This document shows, piece by piece, positions 31,148 to 41,204 of a DNA stretch of 64,000 nucleotides; positions within the stretch are counted from its first letter, which is position 1; every line of letters begins with the position of its first letter. Under the pieces are notes generated by a model that did no database searches, was not told the DNA's origin, and saw only the letters and a program-made list of their open reading frames with translations. The stretch comes from Deinococcus taeanensis (GTDB lineage Bacteria > Deinococcota > Deinococci > Deinococcales > Deinococcaceae), in assembly GCF_020229735.1 (NCBI RefSeq), contig NZ_CP083458.1, forward strand, positions 248,001-312,000. The letters are read 5' to 3'. Position numbers and translations under genes: made by a program.

Positions 31148-32013
31148 CCGTTACCCGGACCCCGCGTACACCGGCGTGCGGGAGCGCCTGGGGGCGTGGC
31201 ACGGCGTGGACGCGGACAGTGTGGGCGTGGCGGTGGGCGCCTCGGACCTGCTGCACCGCCTGGCGCGCGCCACGCTGGCGCCCGGCGACACGCTGCTGAG
31301 CGTCCGGGCGCCTTTCGGGGAGCTGGCGCGCGCCGCCGCCCTGGCCCGCGCGCAGGTGGTGATCACCCCCGACCTGCCGGCCGAGCTGCCGGCAGGGACC
31401 CGGCTGCTGTACGTGGGGTACCCGCATAACCCCACTGGATTCGCGCCGCCGCCAGGCGCGCTGCTGCCCCTGGCGGACCGCTGCGCGCAGGCGGGCGCGC
31501 TGCTGGTCGTGGACGAGGCGTACGCGCCGTTCACGGCGCTGTCCGCACCGCCGAGCCACCCGGCGCTGGTGCGGGTGCTGTCCCCGGGCAAGGCGCACGG
31601 CCTGGTGGGCGCACGCCCCGCGTACGCGCTGGCCCACCCGGACGTGATTGCGGCGCTGGACAATCTCGCTCCGGCGTGGCACGTGCCGGCCGGCACAGCG
31701 GGGGTGCTGGCGGCGCTGCCGTACGCAGCCCAGTTTCTGGCCGAGACGCTGCCGCGCGTGGCGGCGCTCGCGTCGGACCTTGCCGGCGCGCTGGACCGGC
31801 TGGGCCGCGTGGAACATCACGGCACGCCCTTCATGACGCTGCGCGTGGGAGCGGCCGGGCCGGTCAGTGCGCAGCTGCTGGACGCCGGGCTGCGCGTGCG
31901 CGACTGCGCCAGCTACGGCCTGCCGGACTGCATCCGGGTCAGTACGCGGCACGCCGGGGAGAACGCGGCCCTGGTGCGCGCCCTGAAGAAACTGCGGCGC
32001 GTGGAGGCCAGGC

Positions 32014-32021
<8 letters not shown>
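30993..32021 (+). CDS. cobC: Threonine-phosphate decarboxylase-like PLP enzyme
   Basis: 342 residues from GTG 30993. It is a fold-type I PLP enzyme related to histidinol-phosphate aminotransferase: [34 protein letters not shown] and the PLP lysine Lys200 in [13 protein letters not shown]. In cobalamin operons these enzymes make (R)-1-amino-2-propanol phosphate for the nucleotide loop. It follows cobD, whose product uses that compound. The cobD reading frame overlaps this gene by 155 nt, discussed there. Confidence 0.88.
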
Positions 32022-33420
<1,399 letters not shown>

Positions 33421-33517
33421 GGCGCCGCGCCCTGACCCCGGCCCGGCCGGCCGGACGCGTGGGCCTGCCCTTCTGGCCGGAGAATCGGCCCGCCGCCGGC
33501 AACCGGCGGGCCAGCCC

Positions 33518-34024
33518 ATGACACTGGTGTTCGTGACGGGCGGCGCCCGCAGCGGCAAAAGCCGCTTCGCGGAGAACCGCGCCGCGCAGACGGGGGGGCC
33601 GGTCACCTACGTGGCGACCGCGCAGGCCTTCGATGACGAGATGCGTGACCGGATCGGCCGTCACCGCGCCGACCGGCCCGGCGACTGGGAAACGGTGGAG
33701 GAGCCGCTGCACCCCGCAGACGCGGTGCGCAGCGCGCCGCCGGGCGCGGTGCTGCTCGACTGCCTGAGCCTGTGGGTGAGTAACCTGATGCTCGCCGACT
33801 GGCCGGACGAGGCGGTGCTGCGGGCCGCCGATGACCTGCTGCTGGCCTGCGCCGCGCGCCGCGCCCCGGCGGTTCTGGTAACGAACGAGGTCGGCTTCGG
33901 AATCGTGCCCGACAACGCCCTGGCGCGGCGGTACCGGGACCTGCTGGGCTGGGTGAACCAGCGCGCCGCGGCCGCCAGTGACGAGGCGTGGCTGCTCGTC
34001 AGCGGGCGGCCCCTGCGGCTGTAG
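33518..34024 (+). CDS. cobU: Adenosylcobinamide kinase / cobinamide-phosphate guanylyltransferase
   Basis: 168 residues. The P-loop TGGARSGKSRFAEN (residues 7-20), YVATAQAFDDEM, LLDCLSLWVSNL and VTNEVGFGIVPDNALARRYR are standard for CobU/CobP. It phosphorylates cobinamide and transfers GMP. Unlike the genes before it, it does not overlap its neighbour: a 97-nt gap follows cobQ and holds a hairpin (about 33488-33511) just before the start codon. It is the last gene of the cluster; cobS and cobT are not next to it. Confidence 0.92.
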   Translation: MTLVFVTGGARSGKSRFAENRAAQTGGPVTYVATAQAFDDEMRDRIGRHRADRPGDWETVEEPLHPADAVRSAPPGAVLLDCLSLWVSNLMLADWPDEAVLRAADDLLLACAARRAPAVLVTNEVGFGIVPDNALARRYRDLLGWVNQRAAAASDEAWLLVSGRPLRL

Positions 34025-34113
34025 GTGGCGGGCGACCTCGGCCCTGCAGTCTGGCCCGGGCAGGTGACACACCGCCACCCGCCTGGAGCCGGCCGCAGGG
34101 CCTCCCTGTCTCC

Positions 34114-34971
34114 CTACAGCCGGGTGCGGACCTCCCAGAGTTCCGGGAACAGCACGGTTTCCAGCGCGCGCCGCAGGTACCCGGCTCCGCTCGTGCCGCC
34201 CGAACCGCGTTTGAAGCCAATCGTGCGCTCCACGGTGGTCAGGTGATTGAAGCGCCAGCGGCGGAAGTTATCTTCTACATCCAGGAGTTTCTCCGCGAGT
34301 TCGTAGAGGTCCCAGTAGCGCTCCGGATCGCGGTACACGGTCAGCCACGCTTCCAGCACCGCCTCATTCAGTACGGGCGGCTGGGTCAGGTCACGTCCGA
34401 GCACCTCGTCGGGGATGTTCAGGCCGCGGGCCGCCATCAGGCGCAGGGTCAGGTCGTACACGCTGGGCGTGCTGATTGCCTCGCGCAGCGGTTCGATCAG
34501 ATCCGGGCGGTGCTCGTGCGGCCGCAGCAGGACCGCGTGGCGGTTACCGAGGAGGAACTCCACCATGCGGTACGAGGCGCTCTGAAACCCGGACGCCTGA
34601 CCGAAGGCGCTGCGGAACTGCAGGTAGTCGGCGGGCGTCATGGTCTTCAGGACCTCCCAGGCGTTCGTGAGCTGCTCCTGGGCGCGCACCACGCGGGACA
34701 GGCCCTTCTGCGGCGCTTCGGTCAGGCCGCGCGCCAGCTGGTCCATCGCGGCGCGCAGTTCACGGATGATCAGGTCCAGCCACACTTCGGAGACGTGGTG
34801 CACAGCGATGAACAGATGCTCGTCATGCGCCTGCGTGACGGGTTGATGGGCACGTTTGAGAACGTCGAGCTGCAGGTAGTCACCGTAGCTGAGGCTGCGG
34901 GTGAAGTCCGTGTACGCCTGTTCCGGAGCGTCGCGGTCCGGGGCGCCCGGGCGGGCGTCGGGGCCGGTCAC
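34114..34971 (-). CDS. kynA: Tryptophan 2,3-dioxygenase
   Basis: 285 residues from GTG 34971, which overlaps the kynU stop (GTGA). TDO features: SYGDYLQLDVLKRAHQP, EHLFIAVHHVSEVWLDLII, LTNAWEVLKTMTP, FRSAFGQASGFQS, YRMVEFLLGN, and RRWRFNHLTTVERTIG followed by GTSGAGYLR. The heme enzyme opens the indole ring of tryptophan to N-formylkynurenine. It is the second gene of the kynU-kynA operon. Confidence 0.95.
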   Translation of the reverse strand: MTGPDARPGAPDRDAPEQAYTDFTRSLSYGDYLQLDVLKRAHQPVTQAHDEHLFIAVHHVSEVWLDLIIRELRAAMDQLARGLTEAPQKGLSRVVRAQEQLTNAWEVLKTMTPADYLQFRSAFGQASGFQSASYRMVEFLLGNRHAVLLRPHEHRPDLIEPLREAISTPSVYDLTLRLMAARGLNIPDEVLGRDLTQPPVLNEAVLEAWLTVYRDPERYWDLYELAEKLLDVEDNFRRWRFNHLTTVERTIGFKRGSGGTSGAGYLRRALETVLFPELWEVRTRL

Positions 34972-36200
34972 GCGCGGGCCTCCAGCACGGCCTGCACGCC
35001 CTGCGCGGCGCGCCACACGTCCGCATGCGAATGGTACAGCGGCGTGAACCCGAAGCGCAGGATGTCCGGCGTGCGGAAGTCGCCGATAATGCCGGCCTGA
35101 ATGAGGTCGGTCATGACCGCACGCGCCTGCGGGTGGCGGTAGCTGACCTGTGAGCCGCGGCGCGCGTGTTCGAGGGGCGTGACCAGCGTCAGCGGGTGGC
35201 GGGCCGCCAGCGGTTCCATCAGCCGGATGAACGTGTCGGTCAGGGACAGGGACTTGCGGCGCAGCGCCTGCAGGTCCACGTCCGCGAACACGTCGAGGGC
35301 GGCGTCCAGGGCGCTGAGGCTCAGCACCGTGGGCGTGCCGGCCACGAAGCGCCGGGCGCCGGGCGCGGGCGTGAAGTCACGCGCCATCTCGAACGGGTCG
35401 GCGTGGCCCATCCAGCCGCTGATCGCCACGGGGGCCTGCGCGTGATGCCGCTCTGCGACGAACAGGAACGCGGGCGCGCCGGGACCGCCGTTCAGGAACT
35501 TGTACCCGCAGCCCACCGCGAAATCCGCGCCGGCGCCGTTCAGGTCCACCGGGAACGCACCGGCGGAGTGCGCGAGGTCCCAGACGGTCACGACGCCCTG
35601 CGCGCGCGCCTGTGCGGTGATGCCGGGCAGGTCCAGCATCCGCCCGGTGCGGTAGTCCACCTGCGTGAGCAGCAGCGCGGCCACGTCGGCCCTCAGGTGC
35701 GCGGCGATGTCGTCGGCGTTCACGCGGCGAAGTTCCAGCGTGCCGCCCAGCAGGGCATTGAGCCCCTGCGCGACATACAGGTCGGTCGGGAAATTCTCAG
35801 CGTCCGTGAGGATGACCCGCCGCCCGGGCGCGGAGACGCCGAGCCCCGCGGCGAGGGCCTTGAAGGTGTTCACGCTGGTGGAGTCACCCACCGCGACCTC
35901 GTGCGGCTGCGCGCCGATCAGCCGGGCCAGCTTGGCTGCCACGCGGTCAGGCAGCGCCATCCAGTCGCGGCCCTCGGCAGCCCCGGCGGTCCAGGAGCGG
36001 ATCAGGGCGTCCCCCCATTCCTGGCGGGTCACGCGGTCGAGCCGGTCGGGCACGGCGCGCGGCAGGGCGCCCAGGCTGTTGCCGTCCAGGTACACGGCGC
36101 CCGGGGGCAGGTGAAACTCGGTGCGTTTGCGGGCAAGGGCGTCAGTGGCGTCAAGGGCAAGCAGATCAGCGGGCACGGCAGGTGCGTTCAGGGTGGTCAT
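34968..36200 (-). CDS. kynU: Kynureninase
   Basis: 410 residues from ATG 36200, preceded by GAGG; an in-frame ATG further upstream would add an Arg/Pro-rich extension. Motifs: LDGNSLGALPR, DSTSVNTFKALAAGLG, LLTQVDYRTGRM, VWDLAHSAGAFPVDL and the PLP lysine Lys234 in GCGYKFLNGGPGAPAF. The enzyme cleaves kynurenine to anthranilate and alanine. It is the first gene of the operon and is preceded by a short Trp-Trp reading frame and hairpins, which suggests regulation by tryptophan. Confidence 0.94.
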   Translation of the reverse strand: MTTLNAPAVPADLLALDATDALARKRTEFHLPPGAVYLDGNSLGALPRAVPDRLDRVTRQEWGDALIRSWTAGAAEGRDWMALPDRVAAKLARLIGAQPHEVAVGDSTSVNTFKALAAGLGVSAPGRRVILTDAENFPTDLYVAQGLNALLGGTLELRRVNADDIAAHLRADVAALLLTQVDYRTGRMLDLPGITAQARAQGVVTVWDLAHSAGAFPVDLNGAGADFAVGCGYKFLNGGPGAPAFLFVAERHHAQAPVAISGWMGHADPFEMARDFTPAPGARRFVAGTPTVLSLSALDAALDVFADVDLQALRRKSLSLTDTFIRLMEPLAARHPLTLVTPLEHARRGSQVSYRHPQARAVMTDLIQAGIIGDFRTPDILRFGFTPLYHSHADVWRAAQGVQAVLEARA

Positions 36201-36223
36201 AGGGAACCTCGGGTGGAACGTGA

Positions 36224-36312
36224 GGCGGCGCGGCAACAGGCGCCGCCCCCGCGGAGGGACGAACCGGGCAGGCAACGGAACCGCTCAGTCCAGCATCGGT
36301 CGGCCCAGGTTC
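36224..36312 (-). promoter_or_regulatory. RNA hairpins between the Trp-Trp reading frame and kynU
   Basis: On the minus-strand RNA, a segment 3 codons after the paired Trp codons (36312-36303, GAACCTGGGC) can pair with 36269-36261 (GCCCGGTTC), giving nine pairs and one bulge. A second stem of 8 bp (36247-36240 with 36231-36224) lies just before the kynU ribosome-binding site. Ribosome stalling at the Trp codons could change the first structure. No T tract is seen, so control might act on Rho access or on translation. Confidence 0.45.
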
Positions 36313-36407
36313 GCGCACCACCACCCGTGAAGGTTCGGAGCGATCTCATTCGCCGCGGCCCGCCCGCGCAACAGGTCGCGGCTGGGCAGGTCACGGGGAC
36401 AGGTCAT
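36285..36407 (-). CDS. Putative tryptophan-sensing leader peptide of the kyn operon
   Basis: A 40-codon frame from ATG 36407 to TGA, ending 84 nt before kynU. It begins MTCPRDLPSRDL and ends HGWWCANLGRPMLD, with consecutive Trp29-Trp30; tryptophan is rare, and this operon breaks tryptophan down. A promoter (TTTACC, 16 nt, TAAACT) lies only 8 nt before the ATG, so the kyn transcript would start with this frame and be read leaderlessly. Downstream hairpins complete the layout of a leader-peptide control region. The layout is seen in the sequence; the regulatory function is inferred. Alternatively it could be a small stand-alone protein. Confidence 0.5.
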   Translation of the reverse strand: MTCPRDLPSRDLLRGRAAANEIAPNLHGWWCANLGRPMLD

Positions 36408-36415
36408 GGCGCCGC

Positions 36416-36443
36416 AGTTTACCACTGCCGCAGGGCAGGTAAA
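36416..36443 (-). promoter_or_regulatory. Predicted promoter of the kyn operon
   Basis: Minus strand: -35 TTTACC (36443-36438), 16-nt spacer, -10 TAAACT (36421-36416), then 8 nt to ATG 36407. Both boxes match four of six consensus positions. Confidence 0.5.
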
Positions 36444-36458
36444 GGTCCACTGAAGGGT

Positions 36459-36473
36459 GCGTGCAGCGCACGC
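36459..36473. repeat. 15-bp inverted repeat upstream of the thioredoxin gene
   Basis: GCGTGC and GCACGC form perfect 6-bp arms around AGC in the divergent region between the kyn leader and the thioredoxin gene, 17 nt before ATG 36491. It could be an operator. Confidence 0.35.
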
Positions 36474-36490
36474 GGTGGATACTGGCGGCT

Positions 36491-36916
36491 ATGGACGACG
36501 TACTCCCGTGCGCCGCGTGCGGCGCGAACAACCGCGTGAAGGCCGTCCCGCCTGGGCAGGTGCCGGTCTGCGCCCGCTGCGGCGCCAGCCTGCCCTGGCT
36601 GCACGCCGGCACAGACGCCACGTTCGACGGGGACATTATGGCGGGCGTACCGGTCATCGTGGATTTCTGGGCGCCGTGGTGCGGGCCGTGCCGGGTGATC
36701 GGGCCGGTGCTCGAGGAGATCGCGCGCGAGCGCGCCGGGCACGTGCGGGTGGTGAAGGTGAATGTCGACGAGAACCCGCAGGTGCCGGGCCGCTACCAGG
36801 TTCAGGGCATCCCCACCCTGCTGCTGTTCCGGAACGGACAGCTGGCCGGCCGGCAGGTGGGGGCGCTGCCCAAGGCGGCGCTGCTGGCGTGGCTTGACCG
36901 GAGTGGGGAGCCCTGA
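36491..36916 (+). CDS. Thioredoxin with N-terminal zinc-ribbon cysteines (thioredoxin 2 type)
   Basis: 141 residues from ATG 36491. Two CxxC pairs (Cys7/Cys10 and Cys27/Cys30) form the zinc-binding extension of Trx2-type proteins. The thioredoxin domain has the active site WCGPC (Cys64/Cys67), [10 protein letters not shown] and the cis-proline loop QGIPTLLLF. It reduces protein disulphides in the cytosol and, in Trx2 relatives, is linked to oxidative stress. A -10-like GATACT lies 7 nt before the ATG, again suggesting a leaderless mRNA, and an inverted repeat lies further upstream. Confidence 0.92.
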   Translation: MDDVLPCAACGANNRVKAVPPGQVPVCARCGASLPWLHAGTDATFDGDIMAGVPVIVDFWAPWCGPCRVIGPVLEEIARERAGHVRVVKVNVDENPQVPGRYQVQGIPTLLLFRNGQLAGRQVGALPKAALLAWLDRSGEP

Positions 36917-38158
36917 CAGGACGCCTCGGCTCCCTGTGCGGTGCGTGGAGTGACCCTGCAGGCCCGTTCCCGTCTGACGCCTCCGATCCAGGCAGCCACC
37001 CGCAGGTTGTTGTACGGCATGTCAAATCAGGAAGGGGATCGTCCGGCACAACCACACCCTCGTGGCGCTCAGGACAGGGGGCTGGCTCCACCTTCGTGCG
37101 GGCTGCTTTGTTCACTCTGAGCGTCGGTCCCGCGCCGGCCCTGTTCGCGGACCGGCGTGCCAGGCCCTGTCCTGCCCGACTGATCGACCGGCAGCCCACC
37201 TCCGAAGAAGGTTAGCAGAGCAGCGGGGGAAACTCCCGCCCCCCCCCGCAGGTGAGTGCCTTCCAATGTCTGCCGGTCGGTCAGGGCCCGCGGGCGCCAG
37301 GCACAAATCCTGAAGCGCCCCCAGGGTGTCCAGGCAAGCGGGAGGACCGCCAGATGTGCTGCGCCGGCACGGAAGAAGACGGCCTGGTCAGGGGCTCTCC
37401 CGGGATGGGAGCACACCTGAAGTGGCACCGCTCCGCCGCTGGCGCTGCCCGCTGAGCTGGAGAGCTGTGATGTTCCGAGCGGCTCTGCGTTTTCCTGCTC
37501 CGAGGGGGACGTGGGCACCCAGGCCACAGTGCACCCCGTCTCTCCTGGCACGGCCGCGTCCTCCATGACATGAAACGCCAGCAGACCGGCCACGGGCCGG
37601 GGGCCCACGAGTCGTTGCATGTCCAGCACCGTTTGATCGGTGTGACCTGCCTCTGGGTGCGTGCCGCGGGGCTCTGCAACCTGGCCCTTGATGCTCCGGG
37701 TGGCCCACGGCGGGTGGGCAGCACCTCAGACGGCGTCACAGTGACCTCACTGCGGGAGGGGTGACCCTGCACGGGCGAATTGACGTTCGCCGGCTCTGGG
37801 GGTGGCAACATTCAGTCGGTCGCGCTCTGGAAGCCGAACGGCTCACTCGCCCTGATTCTCCTGAACGGCTCGCAGCCAGAAGGTGCGGCTTGTTGAAAGC
37901 AGAGCCGGCTTCACGTTCACGCTGGTGTGAGGAGCGGTCGCCACCATCCGCTGGCCGCGTCTCTGCCCCGGTTGTGACACACCCGGCCCTGCCGCATGAC
38001 GTGCCAGAGCCTCTGGGTGCCTGCATGCACATCAGTCCTTTGCTGCAGTGGCACTGGGGGGTTGACTGTCCAACACTTGGTTTCCACCCTCGTAACGGAC
38101 CCTATGCTCCATGAAGGCGCCGTCATGTTTAGCGGGGCTGCGCAGGCCACCATGACGC
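36917..38158. other. 1.2-kb stretch without a recognisable gene
   Basis: Reading frames here are short, overlap on both strands, lack family motifs and do not show the strong third-position G/C of neighbouring genes. Local composition is visibly less G/C-rich around 37000-37060 and 37560-38160. No terminal repeats or transposase motifs were found. It may be decayed coding DNA or hold an untranslated RNA; nothing specific can be supported. Confidence 0.5.
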
Positions 38159-38464
38159 ATGACGATCCAGGTGCAGCGCAACGATCAGGCCAGCCGGTAC
38201 GAACTGCGCGACGGCAATACCGTGCTGGGCTTCGCCGAATTCCGCCCGGTCGGGGACGCCATCATGCTTCCGCACACGGAGATTGACAAGGCGCACGAGG
38301 GGGAGGGCCTGGGCAGCCAGCTGGCCCGCGCCGCCCTGGACGACGTGCGCGACCAGGGCAAAAAGGTTCTGCCGATGTGTCCGTTTATCGCTGCGTACAT
38401 CCGCCGCCACCCGGAATACGTCGAGCTGATTCACCCGCAGCAGCGCGCTGTGTTCGGTCTGTAA
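38159..38464 (+). CDS. Small GNAT-like N-acetyltransferase
   Basis: 101 residues. The short single-domain GNAT family (YjdJ/GTN1-like) is recognised from the order YELRDGNTVLGFAEF, IMLPHTEIDKAHEGEGLGSQLA (the acetyl-CoA loop, read in two parts) and VLPMCPFIAAYIRRHPEY. These proteins use acetyl-CoA; substrates are mostly unknown. It stands alone, in front of a convergent FAD-dehydrogenase gene. Two other ATG codons nearby are out of frame. Confidence 0.85.
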   Translation: MTIQVQRNDQASRYELRDGNTVLGFAEFRPVGDAIMLPHTEIDKAHEGEGLGSQLARAALDDVRDQGKKVLPMCPFIAAYIRRHPEYVELIHPQQRAVFGL

Positions 38465-38653
38465 GCTTCCCCTGTCCTGTGGCCCGTTTAGTTTCAGCCC
38501 GCCTGGTCCTTTCGAGTGCAGGCCCAGGCGGCCTGCCCTGAATCCGGACGGCGCCCAGGAATCCACTGGGGCAGGCCCAATAATGGCCACGGCCAATCAG
38601 AGAGGCTGCCCCCAACCCGCGCTGCGCCACTGCCGCTCAGGCAGGCCAAGGCT

Positions 38654-40315
38654 TCACCGGGCCTGAGCAGCGGCGGCGCGGCCAGCCGTCCGGCCACTGA
38701 ACAGACAGCCTCCCAGGAAGGTGCCTTCCAGCGCGCGGTACCCGTGGTACCCGCCACCACCGAACCCGGCCACCTCCCCCGCGGCGTACAGGCCGGGAAT
38801 CACCGCGCCGCCCGGGTCGAGAACGCGTCCCTCCAGGTCGGTTTCCAGGCCGCCCAGCGATTTCCGGGTGAGGACGTTTAGACGCACGGCGATCAGGGGG
38901 CCACTGCGCGGGTCGAGCAGTGGGGCGGGTTTCGCCACGCGAATCAGGCGTTCGCTGGGAAAGGCGCGGGCGCCGCGAACGACCGCAAGCTGCGCGTCCT
39001 TCCCTGCCGGGTTGCGCAGTTGCAGGTCCCGGTCAAGCACGGCTTCCTCCACGCTGGGCAGGTCGACGGGGGTGTCGGGCGTCAGGGCCGTCATGCCGGC
39101 CACCAGGTCCGGCAGAGTGGCCCGCACCACGAAGTCCTCGCCATGATCCAGGAAGGCCTGCACGGGACCCTGCACCTGCCTGCCGGCACGTTTGAGGGTC
39201 TGGCGCAGGTCCCGGCCGGTCAGGTCCGGATTCTGCTCACTGCCGGACAGCGCGAATTCACGTTTGATGATGGCGCGGTTGAGCAGGAACCAGGTGTGCG
39301 GGTACCGGTGCCGGGTGATGTGAGCGAGCGTGTCGAGGCTGCTGGCCCCCGGGATATGCGGGAACGGCAGCCGGCGCCCGGATGGATCAAGCCACAGGCT
39401 GCTGGGGCCGGGCAGGATCCGGATGCCGTGCCCCGCCCAGACGGGATTCCAGTTGCGCAGGCCCTCGGGGTAGTGCCACATGCGGTCCGTGTTGATGAGG
39501 CTGGCGCCGGCCGCGTGGGCCGCCTGCTGCAGCAGGCCGTCCACATGCGCGGGAACGCCACTCACCATGGAGGTGGGCGGCGGACCGAGCCGTTCGGCGG
39601 GCCACGCCTGCCGCACGAGCTCATGGTTGCCTCCAATTCCACCGGACGTCAGGATGACGGCCTGGGCGTGCAGGCTGAAGTCACCGGTCACGACGCGCGA
39701 ACTGCGTTCACCACGCGCAGCGCCGCTGGGCTCCAGCAGCTCGCCGTGCACCCCGGTGACGGTGCCGGCGTGCCTGTGCAGACCGCGCACGCGGTGGCGG
39801 AACAGGAAGGTGAGGCGCCCGGCGCGGGCGTGCTCCCGGGCGCGCCGCTCGAAGGGTTCGAGAACGCCGGGGCCGGTGCCCCAGGTGATGTGAAAGCGGG
39901 GCACGCTGTTGCCCGGGGCGCTTGAGCCGGCGCCCCCACGTTCCGCCCAGCCGACCGCGGGAAACCAGCGCAGACCATGACCGCGCAACCAAGCGCGTTT
40001 CTCACCGCTGGCGAAATTCAGGTACGCGTCTGCCCAGGCGCGGGGCCAGCGGTCTTCTGGACGGTCGAAGGCGGCGGTGGTGAGCCAGTCACGCCGGGCG
40101 AGTTCCAGGGAGTCGCGGATGCTCAGGCGGCGCTGCTCGGGGGAATCCACGAAGAACAGGCCGCCCAGGGACCAGAACGCCTGACCGCCTAGGTTCTGTT
40201 CGCCTTCCTGATCGAGCAGGAGAACGCGGCGTCCGGCGTCGGCCAGCTCCGTGGCGGCAACCAGGCCTGCGAGTCCGGCGCCGACAACGATCACGTCCGC
40301 GTGGGGGGTGGGCAT
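38654..40315 (-). CDS. FAD-binding dehydrogenase (flavocytochrome/ketosteroid dehydrogenase-like)
   Basis: 553 residues. The N-terminal dinucleotide fold is DVIVVGAGLAGLVAATELA, followed by LLLDQEGEQNLGGQAFWSLGG. The C-terminal FAD segment is PGLYAAGEVAGFGGGGYHGYRALEGTFLGGCLFSG, quoted here in parts as AAGEVAGFGGGGYHG and LEGTFLGG. The fold matches the fumarate reductase/KstD FAD-binding-2 family, annotated in many bacteria simply as FAD-binding dehydrogenase; the substrate is unknown. It has no signal peptide. The start is supported by a promoter ending 5 nt before ATG 40315. Confidence 0.85.
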   Translation of the reverse strand: MPTPHADVIVVGAGLAGLVAATELADAGRRVLLLDQEGEQNLGGQAFWSLGGLFFVDSPEQRRLSIRDSLELARRDWLTTAAFDRPEDRWPRAWADAYLNFASGEKRAWLRGHGLRWFPAVGWAERGGAGSSAPGNSVPRFHITWGTGPGVLEPFERRAREHARAGRLTFLFRHRVRGLHRHAGTVTGVHGELLEPSGAARGERSSRVVTGDFSLHAQAVILTSGGIGGNHELVRQAWPAERLGPPPTSMVSGVPAHVDGLLQQAAHAAGASLINTDRMWHYPEGLRNWNPVWAGHGIRILPGPSSLWLDPSGRRLPFPHIPGASSLDTLAHITRHRYPHTWFLLNRAIIKREFALSGSEQNPDLTGRDLRQTLKRAGRQVQGPVQAFLDHGEDFVVRATLPDLVAGMTALTPDTPVDLPSVEEAVLDRDLQLRNPAGKDAQLAVVRGARAFPSERLIRVAKPAPLLDPRSGPLIAVRLNVLTRKSLGGLETDLEGRVLDPGGAVIPGLYAAGEVAGFGGGGYHGYRALEGTFLGGCLFSGRTAGRAAAAQAR

Positions 40316-40320
40316 AAGCT

Positions 40321-40349
40321 ATTCAACAGGGCGGGCGCCTGCTGTTCAA
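40321..40349 (-). promoter_or_regulatory. Promoter of the FAD dehydrogenase gene
   Basis: Minus strand: -35 TTGAAC (40349-40344), 17-nt spacer, -10 TTGAAT (40326-40321), then 5 nt to ATG 40315. A leaderless transcript is predicted. Confidence 0.5.
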
Positions 40350-41190
40350 GCGGCGGTCAGTCCGGCGCAGGTCAGGCCCGGCAGGCACAGACGGCACCCT
40401 GAAGCTGCCTGCACCTGGGGAGCCCCGTACGTACACGGTGAGCCGGCGCGTGCGGGCCCTCGTGCGCGAGCGGGCCCTCGTGCGCGGCGCTTCCCCCGGA
40501 AGGTCAGCTGAACCGGACGCTGGATATCAGCCGCGGCATGGGCCGCAGGAGCGGACTGGGCCCTGGCAGTGCGGGACGTCGGTGCAGATCTGCCATGGGC
40601 GTACCGCGCGTGGCCCGCCTGGACATCGCGCCCTTCACGGACCTGCTGGGGCATGCGCTGTCGTCCTGGCCGGTCACGGCGGAGCAGGTGCTACAGCTGC
40701 GGCGTGCGTTGAAGGTGTAGGCGGCGCTGGCGGCTGGGTGCCGGAGCGCTGCGCGGGCCCGGCACCTGCTCAGCACGGTGGGGGTCATGCAGGCGTGCGG
40801 CCCGGGCAGGGACGCGTTCGCGCAGCGAAAACTGACGTTTCACGCGGCGCTGGCTGGCGCGAACGGCAACCCCTGCACGCCCTGCTGCCAGGAACGTCGC
40901 ACGGCCTGGTGAAGGACCCGGTCCGTCAGGGACTGCTGTATTACGCGGACGCCACGCATTTTGGGATCCTGGTGGGGTGCGCGAGTGCCTGGCCTGCGCG
41001 GTGCACGACGGGCACGTGGCAGGTGCGGCGGACGCTGCGCAGGAACACTTCGCTCTGGCAGAACCCGCCGTGCTTCTGCTGGACCAAAGGGTCCTGAGCG
41101 TCCCACACCGGTCCGCAGGACGGGGCTGGGCACACCCACAGCAGACCCTGAGCGGGGCGCAGGGCAGGACCTCCGCCCCGCGCGCGTGCG
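40350..41190. other. 0.84-kb stretch without a confident gene
   Basis: Several overlapping frames occur on both strands, none with recognisable domains or good start signals. A short frame ending at 40720 (ending WPVTAEQVLQLRRALKV) faintly recalls the C-terminus of NAD-dependent epimerases and could be a remnant. A duplicated 16-mer is present at 40453-40486. Confidence 0.45.
40453..40486. repeat. Tandem duplication of a 16-mer
   Basis: CGGGCCCTCGTGCGCG occurs at 40453-40468 and again at 40471-40486, separated by AG. This is a simple two-copy direct repeat in apparently non-coding DNA. Confidence 0.8.
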
Positions 41191-41204
41191 CTATGGTCCG
41201 GATG

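Noticed and set aside
36917..38158. Several 60-190 residue frames on both strands
   Set aside because: They overlap one another, have no family features and have weak codon bias; none could be preferred.
40453..40486. Start of a CRISPR array
   Set aside because: Only two adjacent copies separated by 2 nt; no spacers or cas genes.
40977..41204. Extension of the DUF2946-like frame upstream
   Set aside because: The -10 box at 41192-41197 lies within it, and the added residues have no DUF2946 similarity or signal.
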